A DNA stretch of 48,926 nucleotides from the NCBI GenBank assembly GCA_028875225.1, contig JAPPFB010000023.1, forward strand, positions 39,975-88,900, in the 5' to 3' direction. This document shows, in pieces, positions 42,725-48,926 of this stretch; the first letter of the stretch is position 1, and every line of letters starts with the position of its first letter. This DNA comes from Chloroflexota bacterium. Lineage in GTDB: Bacteria > Chloroflexota > Dehalococcoidia > Bin125. A program made the position numbers and the translations under genes. The notes below the pieces were generated by a model. It was not told where the DNA came from. It saw nothing but the letters and a program-made list of their open reading frames with translations, and searched no databases.

Positions 42725-43477
42725 TCAGGCGCGCGCATTCCATGACGTCCAGGTCGCCCGCGTCAGTTTGCGCACGTTGCCATGCTCAAGCGAGGCGGTG
42801 ACGATGTCCCAGTTCCCACCGTCGTGAAGCTGATAGGCGACGGTGTCGATCTCCAGCGGATGCGGCGCCGGCGCGCCGGCCGGCGATGGGTGATAGGAGA
42901 TATCGGTCATGGCGCCATCCGGGTGGATGATCATGAGTTGCGCGTTGCGAATAAAGACGATGTCGCCGTCGAACTGGATGCAGGGCGCCTCATCCGTCGG
43001 ATTCTGCGTTCGCTGCCTGAGCCTGCCGCTGTCGACGTCCAACTCCCAGATCCCGCGCCTCGCAAAGACAATGGTTTTCCCATCCGCCGACCAATGAGGC
43101 TGATCGGCATCTCGCAAGATGGGGCGCTCCGTGCCGTCTACCTCCAGAACGTACAGGTCCCGATCGCGCACAAAGGCAAGCTGTTGGTTTGGCGACCATG
43201 TCGGCTGACTGGCATCCTCGACCAGCACCCGGCGTTCGCTGCCGTCCGGCGAGATCGCCTCGATCCCATGATTGCGCTCGACGGCGATCCAGCGACCGTC
43301 CGGCGACCAGGCGGGGCTGTCTGCCGTGGCCCCGCTCGTCAATCGGGTCGCCTCGCCTCCGGACGCGGGCATCGTGTACAGATCCCAGCCTTCGGCGCGA
43401 TTGCTGAGGAAGGCGATCTGTTCGCCGTCGGGCGACCAGGTCGGCGACATGCCGTTCGCGGCGGAGATCAGTTCCAT
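42725..43477 (-). CDS. TolB-like (PD40) beta-propeller protein
   Basis: This 250-residue protein has several PD40 motifs: SPTWSPDGEQIAFLSNRAEG, SPAWSPDGRWIAVERN, PTWSPNQQLAFVRDRDLYVL and PHWSADGKTIVFARRG. It lacks a signal peptide, so it is a cytoplasmic propeller, not a periplasmic TolB. Start at 43477 is chosen because it begins the repeat domain; the open frame upstream is antisense to the Nudix gene. No ribosome site is seen, so translation may be leaderless. Its start codon overlaps that of the divergent Nudix gene. Confidence 0.82.
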   Translation of the reverse strand: MELISAANGMSPTWSPDGEQIAFLSNRAEGWDLYTMPASGGEATRLTSGATADSPAWSPDGRWIAVERNHGIEAISPDGSERRVLVEDASQPTWSPNQQLAFVRDRDLYVLEVDGTERPILRDADQPHWSADGKTIVFARRGIWELDVDSGRLRQRTQNPTDEAPCIQFDGDIVFIRNAQLMIIHPDGAMTDISYHPSPAGAPAPHPLEIDTVAYQLHDGGNWDIVTASLEHGNVRKLTRATWTSWNARA

Positions 43478-43997
43478 GTGCGATACGGTACGTGCCGTGG
43501 ACGGTATCCGACACTTCACGGTGACGACGTTTGTGTCGATGGATGGCGCGACCTTGCTGCACTGGCATCGTAAAGTTGGCCTATGGCTGCCGCCCGGCGG
43601 CCATATCGAACCGAACGAAGATCCAATGCAGGCCGCCTCTCGCGAGGCGTTGGAAGAGACCGGGTTTTCGGTGCAGATCCTCCCGACCTCAACGCGGTTC
43701 GCATATGACGATCCACCACAGTTGTCGCCGCCGGCGACGATCATGGTCGAGCCGATCCGGTCCTTCGGCGGCGAAGACGCCCACCACCACATCGACATGA
43801 TCTACTTCACTCGACCGATGACCCGCGAACGACCCACGCCGCTAGGCGAGACCTGGCGATGGGTCAGCCGCCAACAACTTGAGGATGACGCGCCGATGAC
43901 GCTCGACGGCGTCTCGGCGCGCATCTCGGAGGACGTGCGGATTCTGGGGATGGCGGCAATCGACCATGTAGCAACATTCGAGGAGACCGAAGCGTGA
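43476..43997 (+). CDS. Nudix hydrolase
   Basis: This 173-residue protein has a complete Nudix box (GHIEPNEDPMQAASREALEE, then TGF) and is likely a nucleotide diphosphate derivative hydrolase. ATG at 43476 is chosen for GGAG 9 bases upstream; GTG at 43497 is a possible start. Its first codon overlaps the divergent propeller gene's start (CATG). Its stop overlaps the serS start (GTGA), so it is coupled to serS, perhaps as a housecleaning enzyme. Confidence 0.88.
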   Translation: MCDTVRAVDGIRHFTVTTFVSMDGATLLHWHRKVGLWLPPGGHIEPNEDPMQAASREALEETGFSVQILPTSTRFAYDDPPQLSPPATIMVEPIRSFGGEDAHHHIDMIYFTRPMTRERPTPLGETWRWVSRQQLEDDAPMTLDGVSARISEDVRILGMAAIDHVATFEETEA

Positions 43998-45256
43998 TCT
44001 CAGCGCAAATGATTCGGGAGGGAGCGGAAGCAATTCGCCGCTCGTTGGCCCGTCGCCGGGCGGAGGCTCCGCTCGACGAGGCAATCGAGGCCGACGAGCG
44101 GCGCCGCGGCGTGCTGGTCGAACTGGAAGAGCTTCGGGCCGAACGCAACAACGCCGGCCGAGCCATCGGCAAAGCGAAAGACAACGATGAGCGCCAGCGA
44201 TTGATTGCCGCTCAGCGAGACTCCGCGGCGCGGATCGACGAGCTTGAAGAACAGCTTCGAGCAACTGAATCGTCGATGAATGCCCTCCTCTCCGAGATTC
44301 CCAACCTGGTCGGCGAAGAAACCCCGGACGGCGACGATGAGGAATCAAATGTCGTGGTACGCGAGTGGGGCGAACGTCGGGCGTTCGACTTCGAGCCGAA
44401 GCCGCACTGGGAGATCGGCGAACACCTCGGCATCATCGACATTGAGCGCGCCGCCGCGATGTCCGGATCCCGCATGTACGCGCTGCGGGGCGCGGGCGCG
44501 CGCCTGCAGCGCGCGCTGATCGGCTGGTTCCTCGATTGCCACGGCGAGTCCGGCTACGAAGAGTGCTACGTCCCCGCGATGGTGCGCGAGGACGCCATGC
44601 GCGCTTCGGGCCAGTTGCCCAAGTTCCGCGACAACCTCTACCGCGACGAAGAAGAGGACTACTACTTCGTCCCGACGGCCGAGGTGCCGCTGACCAACAT
44701 GCACGCCGACGAGATCCTCGCGGAAAGTCAGCTACCGATTCGCTATGCGGCGCACACCCCATGTTTCCGGCGAGAGAAGACGAGCGCCGGAAGAGACGTA
44801 CGTGGGATCAAACGAGTGCATCAGTTTGAGAAAGTTGAGATGTATCAGTTCACGACGCCGGAAGACTCAGCGTCGGCGTTGGACGAGATGCTCGCCTCCG
44901 CGGAGGCGTTGTTGCAGGGCCTGGAATTGGAGTATCGGGTCCTACAGATTTGCAGCGGCGATATTGGATTCAGCGCCTCGGTCAGCTACGACCTCGAAAT
45001 CTGGGCGCCCGGAGCGCAGGAGTGGTTGGAAGTGTCCAGCGTCTCGAATTGCACCGACTTCCAGGCTCGGCGAGCGAACATTCGCTTTCGACCGGACGAG
45101 AAGAAGGGCACGCGGTTCGTTCACACGTTGAACGGCTCTGGATTGGCCTTGCCCAGGACGATCGCCGCCCTGCTTGAGAACGGTCAGCAGTCCGACGGCT
45201 CCGTCATCCTCCCTGAAGTACTGGCCTCGCGGATGGGTTCTCGTGTCATCGCTTGA
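43994..45256 (+). CDS. serS: Seryl-tRNA synthetase
   Basis: This 420-residue class II synthetase charges tRNA-Ser and, where present, tRNA-Sec. The N-terminal coiled coil runs about residues 30-100 (EELRAERNNAGRAIGKAK). Motif 2 is FRREKTSAGRDVRGIKRVHQ. Motif 3 is LNGSGLALPRTIAALLENGQ. The start is GTG with GAGGAG 8 bases upstream, overlapping the Nudix stop. Full-length for the family. A tRNA-Ser(UGA) gene lies about 2 kb downstream. It is the best phylogenetic marker in the window. Confidence 0.97.
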   Translation: MISAQMIREGAEAIRRSLARRRAEAPLDEAIEADERRRGVLVELEELRAERNNAGRAIGKAKDNDERQRLIAAQRDSAARIDELEEQLRATESSMNALLSEIPNLVGEETPDGDDEESNVVVREWGERRAFDFEPKPHWEIGEHLGIIDIERAAAMSGSRMYALRGAGARLQRALIGWFLDCHGESGYEECYVPAMVREDAMRASGQLPKFRDNLYRDEEEDYYFVPTAEVPLTNMHADEILAESQLPIRYAAHTPCFRREKTSAGRDVRGIKRVHQFEKVEMYQFTTPEDSASALDEMLASAEALLQGLELEYRVLQICSGDIGFSASVSYDLEIWAPGAQEWLEVSSVSNCTDFQARRANIRFRPDEKKGTRFVHTLNGSGLALPRTIAALLENGQQSDGSVILPEVLASRMGSRVIA

Positions 45257-46118
45257 TCCGTACCGAGCAGCGAATCGCGCTCGCTGGGACGAGTCGGTTG
45301 CAGTTCACGCTGCCTCCGACTTCTACGGGGTCGACCGGTTCCTGGCGGGTGAATCGACGCTTCTGCCACTTGACCTGAATGAAGTCGGCGACGTTGCAGG
45401 AAAGTCGCTGCTGCATCTGCAGTGCCATTTTGGGTTGGACACGCTGTCGTGGGCTCGAGCAGGGGCCGAGGTCGTCGGCGTCGACTTCGCTCCGTCAGCG
45501 GTCGATACTGCCCGCGAGATTGCCGATCGGGCAGGTTTGAACGCCGAATTTGTTGAATCGGAGTTGTACGCATCGCCAGAAGTCCTGGCTGACCGGCTGG
45601 GGACGTTCGATCTGGTCTACGTGAACATTGGTGCGTTGTGCTGGTTGCCGGACATCGCCGGTTGGGCGAACGTCTGCGCCGGATTCCTGAAGGACGGCGG
45701 CCAGTTGTACGTCCGGGACGTACATCCAATCACGTTTTCGGTCGACGACGACGCGCCCGTAGGTGAGTTGCCTCTGCGTTATCCCTACTTCGAGACCGAG
45801 CAACCGCTGCACTGGAGCGGCGACGGCGATTACACCGATTCGACAGCCACGTTCGAGCACCAGGAATCGTACGAGTGGAATCACGGCCTGGGCCAGATTG
45901 TGACCGCCGTGCTGGCGGCAGGATTGCAGATCGATTTCCTGCACGAGCAGGATTGGACCGTCTATCCGGCGCTTCCCTGGCTGGTTGAGACCGAGCGGGG
46001 CGTCTGGCGTCTGCCCGATGTTGAAGGCAAGCCGGACCAGCGGTTGCCGTTGATGTTTTCGCTCCGCGCGACCAGGGACGCTACTCGACGCTCCCCATCG
46101 GCTCTTCCTTCCAGGTGA
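45243..46118 (+). CDS. Class I SAM-dependent methyltransferase
   Basis: This 291-residue protein has the SAM-binding motif LLHLQCHFGLDTLSWARAGA, then VVGVDFAPSAVDTAREIADR. The later FDLVYVNIGALCWLPDIAGW is motif II-like. GTG at 45243 is chosen because it opens the domain (SSLDPYRAANRARWDESV), and it overlaps serS by 14 bases. The C-terminus overlaps the convergent minus-strand gene by 38 bases. The substrate is unknown. Confidence 0.85.
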   Translation: MSSLDPYRAANRARWDESVAVHAASDFYGVDRFLAGESTLLPLDLNEVGDVAGKSLLHLQCHFGLDTLSWARAGAEVVGVDFAPSAVDTAREIADRAGLNAEFVESELYASPEVLADRLGTFDLVYVNIGALCWLPDIAGWANVCAGFLKDGGQLYVRDVHPITFSVDDDAPVGELPLRYPYFETEQPLHWSGDGDYTDSTATFEHQESYEWNHGLGQIVTAVLAAGLQIDFLHEQDWTVYPALPWLVETERGVWRLPDVEGKPDQRLPLMFSLRATRDATRRSPSALPSR

Positions 46119-46482
46119 AGAAGGGGCCGCCGATCTTCACGTGAACCGGCTCGGTGAAGGTGGGATGTGTGGCCAGAGTGAGCTCGTGCCGGGCGCGACC
46201 GCCCTGAGCGAGTCTGGCTCGTACATCATCGGGTCCGCGCCAGGTGTCCTGGCGAGCGCGAGTAGCGTGCCAGTGATCGCGATCGGTGTACTGCGTCAGC
46301 AGGATGACCATGTCGCAGGGTTCCGTGACTTCATCGTTCGGATGGGGCTCCTCGGCCCGGAACATGCCCAGGATGCGGGCGCCGGCGGCTTCGATCGGCG
46401 GCCAGATCTCTTCACGGCTGAGTCGTTCGAACTCGTCGAACGAGCCTTTCTGAATCCAGAACCTGCGCATGACGACAAGCAT
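46081..46482 (-). CDS. NIPSNAP-like small protein
   Basis: This 133-residue protein looks like a dimeric alpha/beta-barrel of the NIPSNAP/DUF-type group: MRRFWIQKGSFDEFERLSRE, then GARILGMFRAEEPHPNDEV and ILLTQYTDRDHWHATR. The assignment is tentative. A strong AGGAGG lies 8 bases before the ATG. It overlaps the convergent methyltransferase gene by 38 bases at its 3' end. Confidence 0.6.
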   Translation of the reverse strand: MLVVMRRFWIQKGSFDEFERLSREEIWPPIEAAGARILGMFRAEEPHPNDEVTEPCDMVILLTQYTDRDHWHATRARQDTWRGPDDVRARLAQGGRARHELTLATHPTFTEPVHVKIGGPFFTWKEEPMGSVE

Positions 46483-46535
46483 GTGTGTGCCTCCTGGAGA
46501 GATACCCTTGTGCGCGAGAGTGATCGGCAGGGTAC

Positions 46536-47144
46536 GTGAGCATCTTCAGGCGACTGCTCCGTCGGGGTCCCGACACGGCGTCGACGGACGCGTTGATCGA
46601 GATGCTGGCCGCGCGACGTGTGGTCGGTCGAGCGGCCGAGGATGCGGAGGCCGTGGCGAGGGCACTGCGCCTGCCTCGCGGCACGCGCGCGATCGCCGTC
46701 GTGGCGCTGGATTCCGAGGCCGCTCCGTTGCGCCATGTCGTGGCGTCCAGGATCGGCGGCGACGCCGCCGGCCACATGGGCAAGATTGTGGTGACCGGCA
46801 TCCACGTGACGCTGGATCGGTCGGCGTTGCCGGCGGAGTGGCCTTCCGATTGGTCGTCGGTGTTGCTGGCGCAACCCGAAGACCGCGGCTCGTTTGCATG
46901 GCGGCCGCTGGATGCGACATCGGCCGGCGCATCAGATGCGGTGGCCATGTTGTCGGCGAGTGATCGGATCGCGCGATTGGTCAGCGTGATACTGAACGAG
47001 CCGCAGACGCTGCAGGTGGAGATTGCGCCGTCTGACTCGATCGTGCGGGTGGCGGCGCATCACACGGGGGGCGAATTGCCGCCGCCGACGATGCTGGAAG
47101 CAGTGCTTGGGATTGCCCGCGCGGTCGCCGGCGTTGAGGTCTGA
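46536..47144 (+). CDS. Hypothetical protein
   Basis: This 202-residue protein starts with GTG, has a basic N-terminus (MSIFRRLLRRG) and no recognised domain. The segment PRGTRAIAVVALDSEAAPLR looks like an alpha/beta core. No signal peptide or membrane segment is seen. It lies next to the tRNA-Ser gene. Function unknown. Confidence 0.6.
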   Translation: MSIFRRLLRRGPDTASTDALIEMLAARRVVGRAAEDAEAVARALRLPRGTRAIAVVALDSEAAPLRHVVASRIGGDAAGHMGKIVVTGIHVTLDRSALPAEWPSDWSSVLLAQPEDRGSFAWRPLDATSAGASDAVAMLSASDRIARLVSVILNEPQTLQVEIAPSDSIVRVAAHHTGGELPPPTMLEAVLGIARAVAGVEV

Positions 47145-47158
47145 CCTGATCAGATTGC

Positions 47159-47248
47159 TGGCGGAGGGGGAGGGATTCGAACCCCCGAGACGCTTGCACG
47201 CCTAACGGTTTTCAAGACCGCCGCCTTCGTCCGCTCGGCCACCCCTCC
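47159..47248 (-). tRNA. tRNA-Ser (anticodon UGA)
   Basis: On the minus strand GGAGGGG (5' acceptor) pairs with CCCCTCC before the discriminator G and an encoded CCA. The anticodon arm has CTTGAAA, giving UGA. A long variable arm is present, as expected for class II tRNAs, and the T arm reads GGTTCGAATCC. Length is 90 bases with CCA. Confidence 0.95.
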
Positions 47249-47288
47249 GCAGGAGTTGAGCTTATCAACGTTGCGCCACGGCGGGGTG

Positions 47289-47388
47289 CCCTCACCCCCG
47301 CCCTCTCCCAGAGGGAGAGGGAGTTTCCCGTCCCCTCTCCCCGAGGGAGAGGGTTAGAGCCTGCTCCCGCGAAGGCGGGGGGTGAGGG
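47289..47388. repeat. Composite inverted repeat near the ADH 3' end
   Basis: CCCTCACCCCCGCC (47289-47302) pairs with GGCGGGGGGTGAGGG (47374-47388, one extra G). Inside are two CCCTCTCCC/GAGGGAGAGGG hairpins. The same hairpin type lies at 36079-36130. It lies just beyond the alcohol dehydrogenase stop codon and could also act as terminator. Confidence 0.65.
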
Positions 47389-47398
47389 CCTTCGTCGA

Positions 47399-48484
47399 CT
47401 AGAAGCTGGTCAGGACGGTGCGGGCGACTTCGCCGGCTTTCATGGCGCGGAAGGCTTCGTTGATGTCCTCGAGCGGCGCGGTCACGGTGACCATCTCGTC
47501 GAGCATCAGGCGGCCCTGGCGGTAGTAGTCGACCAGGTTCGGCATGTCGGTGCGGAAGCGGTTGCTGCCCATGCTCGATCCCTGCAGGACCTTCTCGGAG
47601 AGCAGTTCGTGGGCCGGAATCTCCAGCGTCTGTCCGAGCGGGACCATGCCGATGATCGTGGCGACGCCGCCGCGCTTGATCGCCGCGAAGCATTGCTCGG
47701 CGACGGACTTAAGCCCGATTGCCTCGAAGCTGAAGTCGACGCCCTCGCCGTCGGTCATGTCCTGGATCTGGGCGACCGGGTCGCCGCTGGAGGCGTCGAC
47801 CGAGTGGGTGGCGCCGAGCTCACGGGCCAGGGCCAGCTTGTGCTCGTGCAGGTCAACGGCGATGATCTGCTTCGCCCCGGCGATCCGCGCGCCCTGGATC
47901 GCCGACAGTCCCACGCCGCCGGCGCCAAAGACGGCCACGGTGCTGCCGTGATGCACCTTGGCGGTATTCATCGCCGCGCCGGCGCCGGTCATCACGCCGC
48001 AACCGATCAAGGCGGCCTTGTCCAACGGCATGTCGTCGTCGACGTAGACCAGCGCGTTTTCGTGGACCAGGGTGTACTCGGCGTAGGTCGAGAGGTTGGC
48101 GAACTGCGCGACCGGGTTGCCGTTCCAGGAGAGGCGCGGGTCCTCGTCCGGACGCCGCTGGGTTTCCGGGCTGCGGCAGAGGTTGGGCCGGCCGCTGAGG
48201 CAGTAGGAGCAGTTGCCGCAGAAGACCGAGAGGCACATGATCACGTGGTCGCCGGACTTGAACTGTTGGACCAGTTCTCCAACTTCCTCGACGACGCCGG
48301 CTGCTTCGTGTCCCAGGATGCCGGGCGCCTGGAAGGGGTAGAGACCTTCGACGAAGTGGAGGTCGGAGTGGCAGACGCCCGAGGCGGCCGTCTTGACCAG
48401 TACCTCACGCGGGCCGGGCCTGGAAACGTCAACGTCTTCGATTGTCAGATCCTGATGGGGGCCGTGGAAGACGGCGGCTTTCAT
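47399..48484 (-). CDS. Zinc-dependent alcohol dehydrogenase
   Basis: This 361-residue MDR-superfamily enzyme oxidises alcohols or reduces aldehydes with NAD(H). Catalytic zinc ligands are in GVCHSDLH and GHEAAGVVEE; the structural zinc Cys cluster is CGNCSYCLSGRPNLC. The Rossmann motif is VFGAGGVGLSAIQGARIAGA. ATG at 48484 is chosen for AAAGGA 7 bases upstream; the longer frame is not supported. Pattern resembles class III-type (formaldehyde/NDMA) alcohol dehydrogenases. It could handle aldehydes from the amine oxidases, but that is inference. Confidence 0.93.
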   Translation of the reverse strand: MKAAVFHGPHQDLTIEDVDVSRPGPREVLVKTAASGVCHSDLHFVEGLYPFQAPGILGHEAAGVVEEVGELVQQFKSGDHVIMCLSVFCGNCSYCLSGRPNLCRSPETQRRPDEDPRLSWNGNPVAQFANLSTYAEYTLVHENALVYVDDDMPLDKAALIGCGVMTGAGAAMNTAKVHHGSTVAVFGAGGVGLSAIQGARIAGAKQIIAVDLHEHKLALARELGATHSVDASSGDPVAQIQDMTDGEGVDFSFEAIGLKSVAEQCFAAIKRGGVATIIGMVPLGQTLEIPAHELLSEKVLQGSSMGSNRFRTDMPNLVDYYRQGRLMLDEMVTVTAPLEDINEAFRAMKAGEVARTVLTSF

Positions 48485-48810
48485 CGCGACATCCTTTCTG
48501 GGCAACGCACGCCGATGTGTCGTTGCGCTGGGCAGTCTAAGGGATGCAACGAGGCGCTTCGCGGCCACGCATTCTCGAGGATTGATTCTCTCCGCCGCTG
48601 TCGCGTTTTCGGGATTCTCGGTGGTCGGACGGGTCCGATGCGTTCGGCTCTGTTCGGTCCTGTTCGGGAGTGGTCTGGTGGAGTGGGCCCCGCAACCGCT
48701 GGTCGAGCCGGGGGCAGGCAAGTGCCGGGCATCGGTGTTGGTGGGCACGGCGGGGCAGGAGGGGGATGGTCCTCTGGGAAAAAGAAAAAACGGGGCCAGG
48801 TTGGGGGTGG
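48485..48810. other. Gene-free region upstream of the alcohol dehydrogenase
   Basis: No gene is recognised. It holds an inverted copy of the TGCCCCGC composite palindrome (48685-48734) and an A-rich run (48778-48790) which, on the minus strand, forms a T-rich tract after the partial gene at the right edge. No promoter is clear for the alcohol dehydrogenase gene. Confidence 0.5.
48685..48734. repeat. Inverted copy of the TGCCCCGC composite palindrome
   Basis: GCCCCGCA (48687-48694) and TGCCGGGC (48723-48730) face each other, with CGAGCCGGGGGCAGGCA inside. Read on the minus strand it closely follows the element at 37091-37141. It is a dispersed intergenic repeat. Confidence 0.55.
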
Positions 48811-48926
48811 TTACAACGGGTCATCGTCTTCGTCGGAGGATTCGTCATCTAGCGGCGCGGCCCCCGCCTGCGGAGACCTTTGCGTAACGCCGTGAAGTTG
48901 TCCCTTTTGGCTGTGGCGACTTGGGA
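48811..48926 (-). CDS. Possible 3' end of a gene entering from the right (acidic C-terminus)
   Basis: One minus-strand frame is open from the right edge to a TAA at 48811-48813. It ends with APLDDESSDEDDDPL, an acidic tail that recalls SSB-type C-termini (DDDIPF) without matching them. A T-rich tract follows the stop. Only about 38 residues are visible, so this is a weak call. Confidence 0.3.
   Translation of the reverse strand, partial: PSRHSQKGQLHGVTQRSPQAGAAPLDDESSDEDDDPL

Overview
This is a high-GC bacterial chromosome segment with tightly packed genes and many short overlaps. The gene content suggests an aerobic, heterotrophic member of the Chloroflexota, of the SAR202/Dehalococcoidia kind or a close relative. 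The pointers are two LLM-type F420/FMN-dependent oxidoreductases, a double-domain CaiB/BaiF CoA-transferase, a PhyH dioxygenase, an acyl-CoA-dehydrogenase-like flavoprotein, an ACMSD-type amidohydrolase and paired copper amine oxidases. This is inferred from gene content only; the one strong marker present (serS) could not be placed without a search.

Layout. 0.3-4.3 kb: an oligopeptide-type ABC importer (Tat lipoprotein binding protein plus two permeases, no ATPase here). 4.4-6.0 kb: a YbaK-type deacylase and a ketopantoate reductase-like protein. 6.2-20.8 kb: two paralogous membrane-anchored periplasmic-binding-like proteins and a 14-repeat RCC1-type secreted protein, all carrying the same small module. 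Between them lie a penicillin-acylase-family amidase, an EctB-type aminotransferase, two tandem copper amine oxidases and a thiolase. This looks like an amide/amine uptake and catabolism block. 20.9-31.4 kb: Uma2 nuclease, amidohydrolase, DHA2 exporter, GSA-type aminotransferase, acyl-CoA-dehydrogenase-like protein, and a compact operon of fused CoA-transferase, CMD-family protein and PhyH dioxygenase. 31.6-36.4 kb: EamA exporter, a BNR-repeat protein coupled to a MoaD-like protein with a masked diglycine, VOC, RidA, LLM oxidoreductase and a SelW-like Rdx protein. 36.4-37.3 kb: palindromic repeats and a 280-bp tandem duplication. 37.3-39.5 kb: a frameshifted gene, a small ORF, and a UGSC-motif selenoprotein with an in-frame TGA, coupled to a conserved partner. 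39.5-48.5 kb: nucleoside hydrolase, second LLM oxidoreductase, PPOX-family protein, beta-propeller protein, Nudix hydrolase, serS, methyltransferase, tRNA-Ser(UGA) and a zinc alcohol dehydrogenase.

The most noteworthy signals are: (1) the UGSC selenoprotein (Sec codon at 38231-38233) with a plausible bacterial SECIS hairpin and a GTGA-coupled partner gene; (2) a small repeated extracellular module shared by two solute-binding-like proteins and the RCC1 protein; (3) the MoaD-like protein whose PAVSGG end is covered by a 12-residue tail and which is translationally coupled to a BNR propeller. No CRISPR array, insertion sequence or complete prophage is visible.
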